From: Sclerurus mexicanus
Lineage: Eukaryota; Chordata; Aves; Passeriformes; Furnariidae
Direction: 5' to 3'
Assembly (NCBI GenBank): GCA_013396755.1
Contig: VWZF01002844.1
Coordinates: forward strand, 1,670,607 to 1,734,606
Length of the DNA: 64,000 nucleotides
The number at the start of each line of letters is the position of its first letter. The first letter of the stretch is position 1. The translations under genes and the position numbers were made by a program. Below the pieces are notes generated by a model, which did no database searches, was not told the origin of the DNA, and worked only from the letters and a program-made list of their open reading frames with translations. This document shows, piece by piece, positions 36,475 to 50,373 of the stretch.

Positions 36475-36681
36475 ACCCCGTCCTCTTGCCTCTCCCGCTC
36501 GACACCGCCGTCTTTCTCTCCCCACAGTGTGAACGATCCCGGCAACATGTCCTTCGTGAAAGAAACTGTGGATAAATTGTTGAAGGGCTACGACATCCGC
36601 CTCCGGCCGGATTTCGGAGGTGAGTCGCCCTGCCCGGGCTCGCCGCCCGGAGACCCCCCCGCTGCCCGCGGCGCTGCGGCG
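36475..36681. other. 207-bp GC-rich block bounded by single Ns
   Basis: The GABRB3 exon and its short intronic flanks lie in a block much richer in GC and CpG than both neighbours. The block is separated from them by one undetermined base on each side. It looks like a short contig placed into an AT-rich scaffold, so its exact position and orientation are less certain than its identity. Confidence 0.85.
36528..36619 (+). CDS. GABRB3: GABA-A receptor beta-3 subunit, internal exon (partial CDS)
   Basis: This 92-bp exon encodes the N-terminal start of the mature extracellular domain of a GABA-A receptor beta subunit. These subunits form part of the pentameric chloride channel that mediates fast synaptic inhibition, and contribute to the GABA-binding interface. 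A pyrimidine-rich tract and 'cccacag' precede it, and 'ggag|gtgagt' follows. It begins with the last base of a serine codon and ends with the first base of a glycine codon, with 30 full codons between. The residues include V-N-D-P-G-N-M-S (an N-M-S glycosylation sequon), F-V-K-E-T-V-D-K-L-L-K-G-Y-D and I-R-L-R-P-D-F-G. P-G-N-M-S-F and V-D-K favour beta-3 over beta-1 (P-S-N-M-S-Y, V-D-R) and beta-2 (P-S-N-M-S-L, V-D-R). The 92-bp length and split codons fit the beta-family exon structure. Neither the preceding signal-peptide exon nor the following exon (starting P-P-V-C-V-G) is found in the window. Single N bases at 36474 and 36682 bracket the exon. Confidence 0.93.
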
Positions 36682-36682
36682 N

Positions 36683-39600
36683 ATGTGCTATACTTCTTTG
36701 CTTTACCTGTACAGTCTTTACCATGATTATTTGCTTATTTCACAAATTATACCTGTGACTGGGTACTTAGGCACTTACCTATTTCTGTGCCGACTTCCAA
36801 TAACTGCCTTTAAAACTGGTGTAAATTGTACAATAATATGCATCTCCAAACAAAATAGTAATCAATATTAACAGATGTAATACTGAGAAAAACTGTAAGT
36901 CAACTTACAAATAAAGGGTATGGAAGAGTATTGTTTTCAGATTTCAATAATTTAGCTGTGTAGTTTACCATTTTTCATTATTTGGGTTGATTGTGTTCTC
37001 ACTGGGTTTTAGGTGTTTTGCTTAGATGATATGAATTCAAAAAGAAGTAGTTCTCATGCTTTTTACTAGTCTATCAGCCTATTTTCAATCAGATGGTGTC
37101 CACAATTTGCAGGTTTTTTAGTGGTCTGATACTTGTTCAACATTTGGTCAGTGAATCAAATATGTTAGTTCCAGGCGTACAATTTTCAAGAATTCAAATG
37201 CTTCCATATCTTAGGAAGTTAAATAATCAATGCATTGGATCTCCCAATAACCCCATGTTTAAAGTCATCATTATAACTGAAAGACTAAGGTACTGTAACT
37301 TACTATAACTTTAGAACGTGTTTTGTATGGGAAATAATGCTGTAAAATGGATGGAGAAAACAAGGCGATCAGTGCTAAAATGAACCTTTCTGCTTAGAGA
37401 TAATATTTTGCATGTATGATCTCCTGCAAGAAAGGAAACCTGTGCTACTGTCCTCTGAAATGCTGTCTGCATTCTCTTTATGTATAGAGGGGACTTCAGA
37501 GTTGTTCATCTGGGTTTCTCAAAGGCTCTAATTTCGATAAAATTAAACCAGCAAAACCCAGGAGACATCATTTGCTGTATAGTCATCCTGCTGTTTTGAG
37601 ACTACTGTACTCAGAAAATTAGTTTGACATAAAGTCAGACCATAAAACTTATGTGTTGTTTCTGAAAAAGATGTGTTCTATTCTGTGCTAACACTCTGAA
37701 AAAGACATAATCTGTTTTATGCTAACAGTGTAATTTTTTATTTTTACGTATGTACCTTTAAAAAACTGCAAGTACACATATAGACTTCTCATTTTCAAAG
37801 CAATTTTGACATCTTTCTGATAAACTGTGTTTTTATTGCTGCTCTAAGGTCGACTGAAGTTACTACTCACTGAGTCTAGATAGTGTTTGTTTTCCTTAGA
37901 TAGTGCTACACAAATAATTATTTGAATCAATTTGTATTTCACCTGAAGTACTGAGGGTGCAGAACCATCATACTTCTGTTAATGAAATCTGTCACGTCTT
38001 ACTTTAGATTTTGGTGGATATGGTTATGCAAATTGAAGTGTATACAGTTAGATGTCTAAGTGACAGCTGGATTGCTAAACGCTACAACTGCAGTTAATGG
38101 AGATCTAGAACAGAATGTCGATGTTTGGGCAAAGGTATCTACTGTCATTTTGGTTTCATGGCATCATACTTGCTGTCCGGTTTCCTGTTCAGGTTGGTGC
38201 AGATCTTTTGCAAGTCCTCTGCCGTGTTAGTGTGCCCATGCGTTAGGTGTGACACCAACTCCTGAAATTTAAACAACTGAGTCAATTTCTTGACAATACA
38301 GACGATGGAGTCCAGAAAGCTAGTGAGTTTAAAATCTAGGAGACAGTTTAATAGTGCTTCTTAGATAATTTGTAGTTGCCTCAAGGTGTTTGGATTCCAG
38401 TTGCCTCTATAGAAGTTTAGGGAACTGACATAGTTCCTGTGCTGTACCTGCCAGCCCTGTGCAGGGGTCCTGCATAATCTAGGCACCCAAAATGGCACCA
38501 GACACCCTTGCTTAGTTAAGTGAATTGTTCCCTAGATGCATGGCCAAAGCTTATCTTTCAGGCTCCCTCTGGAATCAGAAGAAGGAGATAGTCACTATTT
38601 TGTAACAGATATAGATGTCTGTGTGGTTGCTGTATTTAAGATGGAAGAATTAATCTTTCTGGGAGGTGTCCCTGTTTCCTTAATGGCTATGGAGAGACCC
38701 AAGGCAACTTGTTTAGTTTTTTGAGTGGCTGCAGCTAGGCACAGTGAGATGTATTCTATATTTCCTATCATAAATGTAGCTTATATTTCCTGCCACAAAC
38801 AGGTACTTTGTAAATACTTTGGAAACAGAATCTCGAAGTTCTCTCATACAGGAAATCATAAGCGAGTTGTGACTTACTTTGCTCTGAAGATTCAGATGGA
38901 GAAATTAAAGGAGTAGTACTAATAAAATGGTTACATAATCATACTGCAAACACGAGTTTTTTAGCTAGAAGTGCAGTGCTTATAACTAGTTCATAAATCA
39001 CAAGAGTATAAAATACAATATGTAACTTCATATTTTAATTTTGCTTTTATATGTATTTAGGGACAATAGTAGATCATACTGTGGCAGATACACCTTTGCA
39101 TCGATTGGACCATGTACATAATTCGGTGTGTGTGTATATACGTGTGTGTGTGTATATATATGTTTTTGATAGATAATATTAGGAGAAAGAAAAAGAGATA
39201 GTGCCTAAGTAGGGAAGCATCTCTTGAGACCAACATAGCCCTGCAAAGAGTGCTGGTGATGATCCAGTAGCCATCCGCTAGGAGATGGTAGCAACAGGCA
39301 CTGATCGTGGAGGGCAGTCTATGTTAGCAGCTTACCTGCTCTTTAGTTGCCAGCTGGTCACAAGAGCATTCATCCTCTGCCCTGTCCCTATCTCTTTTTC
39401 TACCTCAGGACAGTACCCACGAACTGCCCCAGCCCGCCTCACTCTGTCTCTCCATCCCTGTCATGTTTCATAGTTTCTGTCGATGAAGAGAGAGAAATGC
39501 TTGTAGCAGATGGTGTGATAGGAGAATGACTCCTGTTTGGCCAAGGGAATTGATGGCAGGCTTCTGCTTATCTGCAGTGGAAAGCAGCAACTCTGAAGGG

Positions 39601-39779
39601 GAAGGACTACCTGCTTATGCAGAGTCAGGGAGGTAGTTATGTTGCTGGAAGGTGGCAATAGACTATTTAAAAGCCAACTCCAGCTGCCAATGTTGAATCA
39701 TCCAGACTTGGATGATGAAATATGTACAATCTGTGACGACATCAATCACCAATAATTGCAAGCATTTCAGGAGACAAAA
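36683..39779. other. presumed GABRB3 intron, unique sequence
   Basis: AT-rich, with no exon or named repeat apart from a short alternating TG/TA tract at about 39125-39162. Intronic status depends on the placement of the exon at 36528. Confidence 0.45.
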
Positions 39780-40525
39780 AAAGGATTCAAAACTATGTTT
39801 AAAAATTAGAGGAGTGACCCTGAATAAAGAAGGAGCAAACACAAAGTGCTGCATTTTATAATGAAGAAAGAATCCAGTATTTAAAATTATAAAGGGTTGG
39901 CTAAGCAGCAGGACACTAAAAAAAGAGTGTAGACGTTTTACTGGACCAGATTCTAAAGCAAGTGAAAAAGTCACAAATTCAATATAGTTGAAAAAAGATA
40001 GATCTGACTCTGGGGCACATAAATAGAAGTGTCATTAACATGACACAGGGTTTTCTCTGTCATTAGTTAAGCCTGAGCAAGAATGCTGTGTCCAGTGTTT
40101 CTGCACTGGCTTTCAGGGGGATAGAAACAAACAGGAGGTGTAAGGAAGGGAAAAAAGTGTTTCTGATTAAAATAATTACAAAACAGGGTGTATCCAGTGA
40201 TGTTGAAGTAAGCAGGTTTGTTTAGCACTGAAAAACAGGATGAAGAGAGGACACAAATTTCCCAATATGTAGGATGCTGGTGGTGAGAGAAGGATGATCA
40301 GGTGCTGTTTAGAACCAACTGAAGTAAGACCTGAAGCAATTAATGAATTGATTTCTGATTGGTTTTCATCTAGCTACATTTTGGTAGCATCTCCTTTGTT
40401 GCAGGTTTTTAAGAAGAGATCTGATAAATAACTCTCCCTATGGTGTTGCTCTTGCCTTTGGAGTGACTGGGCTAGCTGATTCTTTGAGATCTCCATCACT
40501 GTATTTCTGTGAATCTCTACTCTGA
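39780..40525 (+). repeat. ancient CR1 LINE, sense, degraded
   Basis: Scattered but ordered matches to an old CR1 family: 'acataaatagaagtgtcatt', 'tctgtcattagttaagcctg', 'aatgctgtgtccagtgtttc', then after a diverged or deleted middle 'gtttttaagaagagatctga', 'gggctagctgattctttgag' and 'ctgtatttctgtgaatct' at the 3' end. The 5' boundary is uncertain. Confidence 0.55.
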
Positions 40526-43500
40526 TTATTATTTTGGTCAGTGCTCACAAGCATGTCTTGATGTGGTTTCAGATGCCCCTGCTGGTATCATGCTGTTGCC
40601 ATAGAATGAGAAGTTTCCTGTAGGTCCTTTGTAATAAATGCCAGTGTCATAAGTATATGTCTTGCCATCTGAGACATCATTAAATGCCAACATTGTGTAT
40701 GAGTCCTCATGGTGTTCTTGGTACCTTTACATCAGTTGTAACAGGCATCACATGTATGTCCTTTCAAATATCCTGATCATAAAAAGAAGAGTTGTAAACT
40801 ACAAGGTCTGGACTTGGGTGCATGCAACCATGAGGGGGTTTTTACTTCTGTTGAAAGACTTTCATCATGCCCAGATAATGAAGAAGTACACTAGTTCAAG
40901 TTAACAGGAGTGGAAAATTTCCAGAAACTTTATGGATTTATACCTACTCTATACCTAGCAATTTTTTCCATTCCCTTGAAGACAGAAGGAAAAGAGAGAA
41001 AGGAAAGAGTGATATTTATATGAAGATTTTTATTCATGCACTGAATTCTTATTCAGATAATTTAGTCTCTGTAATCATATAGAAAGCTTAGCAGTTTGAT
41101 AAAGGCATGACAGGCAATGTCATGCATGGCAGAAGACAACATACAGACACAGAAACATCCATGATACATATGACTAGAGGTCAACAGAGCCAAATGTCAT
41201 GAGTCTGGTACTGGCTGGTAGTGGATGCTTAGGGAAGAAAACAATGAACACATGTTAAGACTTCTCTAGTGTACTTGAGAATTCCTGAGTTTCAAGGCTC
41301 TCAGAGAGAGTTCTCTTGTTTAGGTGTCACTAGAACATTTGGGATGATTGAGTAACAATACACTTTTCTCCGGTTTCTCTTTTAAAAAAGATATGATTGC
41401 ATAAATAATTTAAGCATGGGTAGTATCAAGTGCAATCCATCAATGCTGAAATATTATAAAAACTTCCAGTGAAAGAGGTTGAGTAGTATTTAGCTACCAT
41501 TAGGAGGTTTAGCTTTTCCAGGACAAACTTTCTTTTTTTCTCCCCTGTGGCATGGAGTCATAAAAAATAGCTGGAAGAAGAATCATTTCAGAGCGACAGT
41601 TCATTTAATATTTGTAATTGAATGTCAGAGTTCCTCATAACTACAGATATTGCAAGGAAAAAATCTCCAAGTCTGGGCATGTCTAATTCATTATTCACTA
41701 TTACAGATTTGAACCAATAATTTTGCCAAAATAATTTGTTCTCTCAGCAGTTAGGAGCTGGTTGCAGGTCACTGTAATAATGTAACCTGCAATATGAATG
41801 TAATATTGCACACAGCAGAGAGGGAAGGTAAAACAGCTGTGCTGGGAGGTCTACAGTTACACTGGATAATTGACAGTTCAATAGCAGTTAATGACTTTTT
41901 TGTTCATACTAAAATGAATGTTGAATTTTCATTAGTTCATGGGTATGTCTCCATGGCACGATACAGCACTCTGCAGAGATGCCAGAGGTACCTCTGGTGC
42001 AGCTAGTAGAGTTTCTGGAAGCTGTGAGGTTATGTCAATACAGAGCTCTCTACAGGATGGTTGCACCGGTGGGAGTTCGGCCCTTGAATACAAATTCTTT
42101 TGCAAGCTTAAAATAGGGTATCTGGTGTATGACCAGCATCCAACCAGAGCTGTTCATGAGAGTGCTCTTCAACAGAGAGAAGCACTTCCATGAGACAGTA
42201 TCTTTTGTTCTGAAACAGGTCTTTAAGACAGTAAGAATGAGTGGCCCTCCAGAAGTACCTGTCTGTAGGTAATAATAGGGTAATGGGGTGGAAAAGACAA
42301 TAGGAAGAGTTGACTGCCTTAGGATAGATGCTCAGTTTTCAGTTAATGTTGGCATGAATTCTACCTGTTGTTCCTTCTTAACCTGCCTTTTTCAAACGTA
42401 AGTGGAAGACAGCTCTGATCTGGTACACAGTTGAGCTTTAGAAGCACAAAGTAATATTACCCAGCAGGATATTGCATTGCATGTAAATTCTGTATACAGT
42501 CTGAACTGCAGAGTGTTTTTTAGGTAGACTTTATGTGAGTCCTGAATCAAAATATATGTAGAACAGAGAAGGTAACCTTTAAAAGCAAGCTCAAATCCAG
42601 GTGATAAAAAATAGCTGATCCTTTGCTCTTTTAATTGAGATCAAGATAGCCCCACTGTCTTACTCTGCTAGCCTGTTATCCCTAAAGTTACTTGAAAGGA
42701 AGAGCTTCATTCCTATGTCGTGTTCACATGAGGGATATTTTAAGGTCTCCCATTCAGGTGGTTACTTACCCTTAGTGTGTGAGCTCATTGCTTAGTTACA
42801 GTGTTGGACATTGAGCTGTAATGCAATTCACATGCCACATGAGCTTGGTTGGGCAGAGCCCTTCAGTCTTTGGGACTGGGCTGAAGCAGAATCAAGAAGC
42901 TGAGGGCTTTCCCTTCTAGGAGCAGCTCTTGGCTATGCAGGGAAGATGACCCGCACTCATATTTTTCAGTGGGGAAATAAGTCAGGAAGAGTAAGAGACT
43001 GAATCTTCCAGACATAGAAGGCTAAAATGTAAACTTTCCCTACATAATCAAATGTTATTTTGTAACCAGATGATCGTTTTTCTTGGTGTTTTCTGATACT
43101 CCTGTGCCTTTTAAAATGCACTTAAAATTCGAAGTTGAAAATAATAGACAATACAAAAATGCATTTAAATTCTCAAAATTACTGTGTAAGGCAATAAGTC
43201 TTGTTATTTGTTAAAGATACAAAAGATGAACTTAGGTATTTTTTCATAATAAAACACAATGTCATGTCTGTGTTTCTCTACATCAGCAGTGATCTGCTTT
43301 AGTTTCTGACCTCCTAGGCTATTCAGATAACACTCGGCCTTTCTAAGCATTTTCCAATCATGTAAAATATCTTCCAAACCAATTAGAACTCTGTGTAGGA
43401 AGATGTTTGAAGGACTTGCAGAATGTTATATATGACCCTCAATTTTTTTTTCAGCCATAACCTATGATTCTGCTAAATTTAAGAGTTGTGGTGCTCCCGA

Positions 43501-46500
43501 TAATCTGTAGAATGTCAAGACTTCTGTGCTTGACCATGGCACCTGTGCTCAGGCATGCACTCCTCATATGTTATTCACTAGCGTGGATTTGGCCCAACAT
43601 TTTCACAAGTTTGATATTCTCTGGAGGTTAGCACATGTCAGGTCCATTACCAGTAGGCATCTTGGATGCAGCTGCTTGTCCTGTGAAAGAAGTTAATCTA
43701 GATAGAAACAAGTTATGCTGTGCAACACTGCTTGTCCTTCAGACAAGAAAACTGTAGAGCTCACTTTATTTGCTAGGATAGATCTATCCAAAAAGTTCAA
43801 TTCATTGCATCCATTTGGGGTTATGTAGCCATCATTTCCAGTGGGAGAGCTGTGACTCTCCAGAGGGCAATACATCTGATTTGACTAGCAGTACCTATAT
43901 TAGAAGATAACTCCTTGTAGAGAGCTTGTTTCTTTCCATTCTCTGTACGGTGAATGTGCCTTGGGCCAAATGCTTATCTGTTACCCTTCTGGCAGTAACT
44001 GAAGTGAATGCCACCTGCATGGCCTCTTGACTCTACCGTGCTGTCAGACCTCTTTTTTTTCTCTTTGAAAAAATAGGTGAACAGCTGCTCTCTGCATGTT
44101 GGGAAGCTACTGTTGCACACTTGTTTCTCAGGGATAAACCCTGTCTCTTGATCTTGTTTGGCAACTTCACACAGTTCAAATGTTGCATCACTGAGCAGAA
44201 GGCTGTGGTAGGTGAGTGACAGCTACCAGTGAAGAGAAGAAGGAGGTTGAGGTGATACCCAGGACAGCTACTGTGGGCAGTTAACATGCACTTAAATTTG
44301 GAGATGTTGTTCACCTCAGTTTGAACAGATCATAGTCTATATGTGGAGGATTTCCAGAGTATGTCCCTCTCTTTAGGAAAACAAAATAAAGAAAGTCCCA
44401 CAATCAGCCTTTATTAGGCACCTAGAATGTAGCTGCAAATAAATTGCCCAGATGAGGTGGGCTGGACTTCATCTTACGTTGTATGACCAGAGAAAGCAGT
44501 TTGTCCTTGGGCAGTAAGGGCTTATGGAATGTGTAGAGAAGTAGTTAGCAGTACCTGTGTGTTTGTGTGATGAACAAGAGGTGATTAAGATAAATCAATT
44601 TTAAGGAGGAAATACTTCATTTCCTTTCAATGAAAAATGGTGTCTCCTTTGGCATTTCTTCCATTTTTTCCCCCCCTCAGAAAAATTATTGAATTAGCTT
44701 GGGAATAGCTTAGCTATTTTAAAAATGCTGATTATCTGCCTACAATTCTTTTTATAAACCATTCCCCTTAAATGGACAGGAAAAAAAAAGGAATAAAAAG
44801 ATGGGGAATGAATTAGCGAATGCATTTAAGATAGTTGATCAGCTTATCTTTCCAGTAGACCCACTTTAGTCACATGCTCATATATTATTAACTTGACTGA
44901 ATCAAGGCTGATACTGTACGTCTTTCCCGGCATACCCATTTATGTGGTGTTGGGTGCTTTTTGAATTGGATGCTGGTGTTGTAATTTGGAAAGGGATGCC
45001 AGAAGTTATGATAAAGGAATCTTGTTATCCACTAGTGAAATGTTCTTTATCTGTTTTATACATATCTATTTAATGTTGTCATAAATGATTTGGAAGATGG
45101 GATACTTTTCAACATGGTTGTCTTATGATTTTAGAATATTTACATTAAAAAGAAAAGCTTTCAACCTCTGAAGAAGATCTCTTTTGCTTAGACTTCCTCA
45201 AGAAGTAATCTAGCCCTAACATTCATGGTGTTAGCCTTTTCTTTCAGCAGTCACATCTGTAAGGATCTCATTTATAATCTTGCCTTATATTCTTCTAGTA
45301 TACCCAAAGAGACACATGTGTAGTGTCACGTAATAACCTGCTGGCACAAAGGTTTCTATATGTGTAAAGGGGTTTGACTGAAAGAATTGTTCCACTCAGA
45401 TGTAAGTATACTCTTTAATTCGACTGCTGATGCTAACCGAACAGCTGTCTTTAAGACAGAAGTCACAGTGATTTTTTACTGCTTTCCTCTAAAAGTTCCC
45501 GACTGATTTTTGTTAATAGCTCGAGCAAGTGACCAAATCTCACAAGGCTTCTGTATCAATATTTTGCTGTTTTTCTTTCTCATCCCTCTTGAATTTTGCT
45601 TATTCACATATTTTGTTCTGTAAAGCAGGAGGCAGTGTTTTTTTCTTCGTTACTTTTATAGTCCTTTTCCTAAGATGTGCAGTCAACAAAAGAGGAGAAA
45701 AAAAAAAAGCTATTGTGGGATCCCTTCCTCTCCCTGAAAACACTGCTGAATTAAACTAAATACAGCCATAGCTTGCTATTTTCTGGCATGCAATTAGCTG
45801 GTCCTTCTGAGCTTGATACTACAAAATATGGTAATGAGTTCTAAAATTCTTTGCAGCACTATATGCTGTTTGATTATAACTTTTACAGAGCAATACTGAG
45901 TGTCGTCTGCACCCTATTATGCGTGGTACTATTCAATCCTATGTCTCTTAATGTGTTGATGTTATTGTGACATCCTTCATGATAATAAAACCAAAGTAAA
46001 CCTGAAATAAAATATTATGATGAATCCATACTTAATGGCAGATCACTTTGGAGGAATTCGATTAAAACATGGCAATAATGCAGTAACAATGCTGAAGATT
46101 CAGAAGATGAATTTAGTTAATTGCTTCTAGAGGACACAAAATGAAATACCGCCTTTCAAAAATGAGTGATAAATCTTCAGATACATGGAAATAATGGATG
46201 TGAAGAATTGACTAGATGTAATGTTGATGAAGGCAATCAAAGGATGAAAGTGTCAGGGTTACTTTTCAATCTGTCATTGAATTGTGGTCATCTATCACTG
46301 CAACTAGAATTTGTCCTAGCTTCTACTGTGGTGGCTGTAGCTGGATACTGTGCCTCATCACTCAGTGGTCAGCTTAATGTCCTTTCCTGTGTTGCCTTTT
46401 CTACTGATGTGGCATAGCTGGCAGTAATTTTTTTTTTTTTGGCTATGTTAATTTTTTTGAAAACAGAAAGTGCTTATTTTTAATGATACTGTTATGCAAT

Positions 46501-49500
46501 GTCTTGTCTGTTTATTTATTTTGCCTTGAATAGCAGACATTTGCGCCATATAAATAAATATAAGAAGGGCTAAATTTTTTAAAGATTTGAGGTACCAGAC
46601 GTTCACAAAAAAATCCTCCAGTATACTCCTACCTATGCTTTTGCAGTAGTGACGCACACTGTAAGCTGTCACTCTTTCTAGTAGAGTTAGAGAATAGAGG
46701 GAAGGAAGGCGGGAGGGAGTTGTTCAATTTTTAGATTACTGTATGATCACAATGGATTGAAAGTTCAATTTTATTTGGTTATCATTGCTCAGCAGGGACA
46801 GGGTATGTTGGTTGTTTTGCACAAAACCGGTTGGTAAACAGGCAGTTACTCAGAAGGAGCTGTAGTCTCCATGGGATCAAAAACATGTATCCTCCAAGAC
46901 ACTTATTTTATTGATTGACTGAATAAACTCCAGAGGAAACTATTTTAGCATATTATGTCATATCAGACTTCTGAGGAATACGTTTTCCTTTCCAGGGAAA
47001 ATATAGTGTCAAATTTGGCTGTTACATGCAGTGGTGCAATTTCAGTGGTCAGAGAAGAGTTTCAGCCCATCTTCACTTGTCTGTCATACAGAGTGGAATA
47101 AGCAGAGCAATCCAGCGCTAATGCTGATGTCCTGACCATGAGTTTATTTATTTGTGAGTTTATTTATTTATTTGTGAGTTTATTGTTGTGTCATCGTAGA
47201 AGGGCACTAAAGCTACAGACATGGAGATCTTCACACCAAGACTGGAATTTTTAAGCACTTAATTATAATTGCCTGAATTTTTAGGTGCTTTGAAGGGCAA
47301 GAAAGGGCCATGTTTTCCAGCTTATGTCTATTCCCTCATAAACTAGGACCATGGCACTCTGACTATTGGCAAGTATGTTAAAAGCAGCAGCAGAATGATA
47401 AGTAACTACAAAACTAAATTCCAAAAATACTTCAAATCTTCATTTCTTTGGAAAACTTTTTGACATTTTGCCTGTTGATCATCCCTTGATGTATACAAAT
47501 TTTAAGCCTCATTCTGCCCTCTCCGTTTTTCTAAAAGCAGCAAAACACGTAACACAACTGTGACTGATGTTAACATCTTCGTATTGATGCAAACGATATC
47601 ACTTTCTCCTCAGGTTTGCAAGAATATTGACAGGAATTCTCAAATGCTGATGTGTTCCTAAAACCTACTGTTTTGCATTATTTACTCTCCAGCTTATCTT
47701 TGTTCTTGTTAATGTAGGGTTCTCTTTAGTGACCAACAACTGTAGCACCAGTCCTCATTGCTGCTGATATATTATCTACTGTACTGTAAATTTTATGTAT
47801 GAAAAGAGGGGTTTTTTTAATCCAGAAGTCTAGGGAATAGCTGCATCCTTTTCTGGAGTCTAATGGTTGGTGGTTTTATCAGTGCAAGAGACTAAATGAG
47901 AAGCTGAGGATTCCCTTCAGGCACACTGTTGAAAATAACCTCCCTGGAGCTAATACTCCCTTTCTGTCTGAGATATGGAGAGGAGCTTGTCAGGCTGAGC
48001 AGAGTACAGAAATTTTGTGCAATGAGGTCTGTTCGACACTTAGATGACTTGGCCATGTCTGGTTTCTGTAGTCCTTACTGTGCTGCAGTTCATGCTGTGA
48101 GCTCATTCTGTCTGGATCATTTGGGATCAGAGGAAGAAAAAGGTGGTTTAAGACAACTTTTCCCATTTTTCCTTCAGCTATTCTGACTGTAAGCTCTGTC
48201 TGATGGTGATTCTTAATTATTTTCAAGCAAAACTGTCAGTGAAAAGTATGAAAACTGAATAAAAGGTTTTATTTGACTCAGTGTATAGTATCGACCAACA
48301 GGTCCAACCCCATTTTTTTCTTGGTTTCTCTTCATGGGAATAAATAAATAAATGAGAGCATTAGACACTAATAAAAGGGGAGAAAGAAATTTTTTTTTAA
48401 ACTATTCAGTAGTCTCCAGAGACTTGGTGTGATTTAGAGTTAGTGTACATCCCAAAGAAATTATTAAAGACTTTACAGTTCAGCTGTTACTGCCAGATCA
48501 GGAACTGAGTTTCTCTGACCTGCATTTATGTTTGTGTGTGTCTGTGTTTCTTCTGCTGTCCCACCACGACTTGCAGCTCCTTCTCTAAACTTCCACAAGA
48601 AGGCAGGGGAGAACATGTACTGACACTGCTGCCGATAGGTTACTTCACAACAGTTTTGGAAAATGTTCCTGAGTGCTGGGAGTCAAATCAGCCCTACCAG
48701 TAATTTCTTGGAGCACTTCATGGGTGGTTTTGGCCCCTTCCAGCTGGTAATCTCTCAGAGACTTTCTAGGCACTGCTCAGGAGTCTGCAAAGGCCAGAGT
48801 CACATCTGATACACAGTTAGCATACGGGTGCCCCATTTTGGAGGGTGAGATAATCTAATAGTAAGGACTCAAGATGCTCTTGCCAGGTGGCCTTAATGCC
48901 AGAGTATGTGTTTAATATTCTAATCATGTTTAATTCAATAGTAGAGACGTAGTCATAGAGTCTCTTTGAGAAATTTATCTACTGATCTGTAGGCCTAATA
49001 AATTCAGCTTTTTTTTTTCTTTTTTTGTACCAGAAGTACTGGCTGTACTGCACTTAACCTTATTAAGCATCTTCACTAAGCCATACCTGTTGAACTTTTA
49101 AATAAAGGTGAATTCTTGGCAGGAATTCAGAGCTGGTGAACATTACCCACAGTTTTCTGTGATGAAAGGCTCCAGTGATGTTTGTAGTTCAGCTTTTCCC
49201 ACAGAATTTTTTTCTGAAGTGCATGGCTCCAGACTCAACAAGCCTCAGACCTACAGTGGATGCTGCTCTGGCAGGTTGTCCCTGTTGAGTGCGATGGCCA
49301 GCTGCATGGATGCCGACACCTTACGCTTCTCATCCTTGCCACTGTTAGAGCCTTTCTGTGATGAAAACTTCCACTTTCCCATATAGGGCTCTAAAGAAAT
49401 ATTTCATGTTCAGCATTTACAAGAGATGAGGGAGAAAATGTCAATAAAGTTAACATGAATAAAAATTTGTTTGATGTATACTGTTCAAACCAGGAAATTA

Positions 49501-50202
49501 TTATTTTTTTAATGCTATGTAGAATTATTGTGCAGGCCTTATGTTAGCAAAAGTGGAAAACTGTCTATTTTGGAATTGCAGCGGAAAGTGAAGCCAACTG
49601 TCATTGCCATTTATATCAGCAATCTGTAGGATTTCCATTAAAAAATGTCTTCTCTGCTCTGAGCTAATCAGACCTACCTGTGTGCTCTGCAGGATAACCT
49701 CACTAGGCCCAGAGAGTCTGGTTCTTCCCAAATGCGCCTTGGCTCTAATAAAGAGTCTGACGAGTGAGATGTGGGTGAGGGATAGGTAGTTTGCAAATCC
49801 ACACTTCAGTATATCTAAGGGAATGGATTACCAGAATGTCTTGTTAACTGTCCATTTGAAAGAACAGTGGAAATCACTTTTCATTGATAAGTCTCAAAGT
49901 TCTGTCTAAAGTAGGTTGTGCTGGAAGGACACAAACAAGAGAGAAAGCATGTCCTACATCCTTCAGCTGACCAGTGACAGCCTGTCTTCCTGAGCCTGGT
50001 CCAGTGTTTGATGGCAAAGGCTGGTACTGTGCTGCGCAGTAGGTGGAGATATTTGGTTTGCAGCTGGGTGGCCGATGTCCAAATTACATGTTTATGCTGT
50101 GAGTTTGCTTTGCAGAAGTAGTTGTGGTTTGGTTCAGCAGGCATAATTCATAATAGGCACTCTAGGTGCTCTTATGGAGAACACCTCTGGCTTGGGTCCA
50201 TC
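40526..50202. other. presumed GABRB3 intron, no recognised features
   Basis: About 9.7 kb of AT-rich DNA without a recognisable exon, RNA gene or clear repeat. Minor simple sequence includes an A-rich run at about 45700-45710, a T-run at about 46428-46440, and a short tandem of 'gagtttatttatttgt' units at 47140-47184. The next GABRB3 exon was looked for by its expected protein (P-P-V-C-V-G-M-N-I-D) and not seen. Confidence 0.5.
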
Positions 50203-50373
50203 CAAGTTGTCCAGAAAAATTGTAGATCCCCCATCCCTTGAAGTGTTGAAGTTCAGGTTAGATGGGACTTTGAGCAACATGGTCCAGTGGAAAGTGTACC
50301 TGCCTATGGCAGGGGTGTTTGTCTTTAGGGACTCTTCCAAACTAAAAGATTCTATGATTCCATGATTCTGTGA
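50203..50373 (+). repeat. CR1 LINE 3' end fragment
   Basis: Sense CR1 tail: 'aagttgtccagaaaaattgt', 'cccatcccttgaagtgttga', 'caggttagatgggactttga', 'gcaacatggtccagtggaaa' and the tail 'gattctatgattccatgatt'. The overlapping 63-codon open frame at 50174-50365 is not a gene. This is the only young CR1 copy seen right of the GABRB3 exon. Confidence 0.9.

Noticed and set aside
41935..42080. 'gggtatgtctccatggca' recalling a turtle/crocodile MITE-type repeat
   Set aside because: Resemblance is limited to about 18 bases, too little to call an element.
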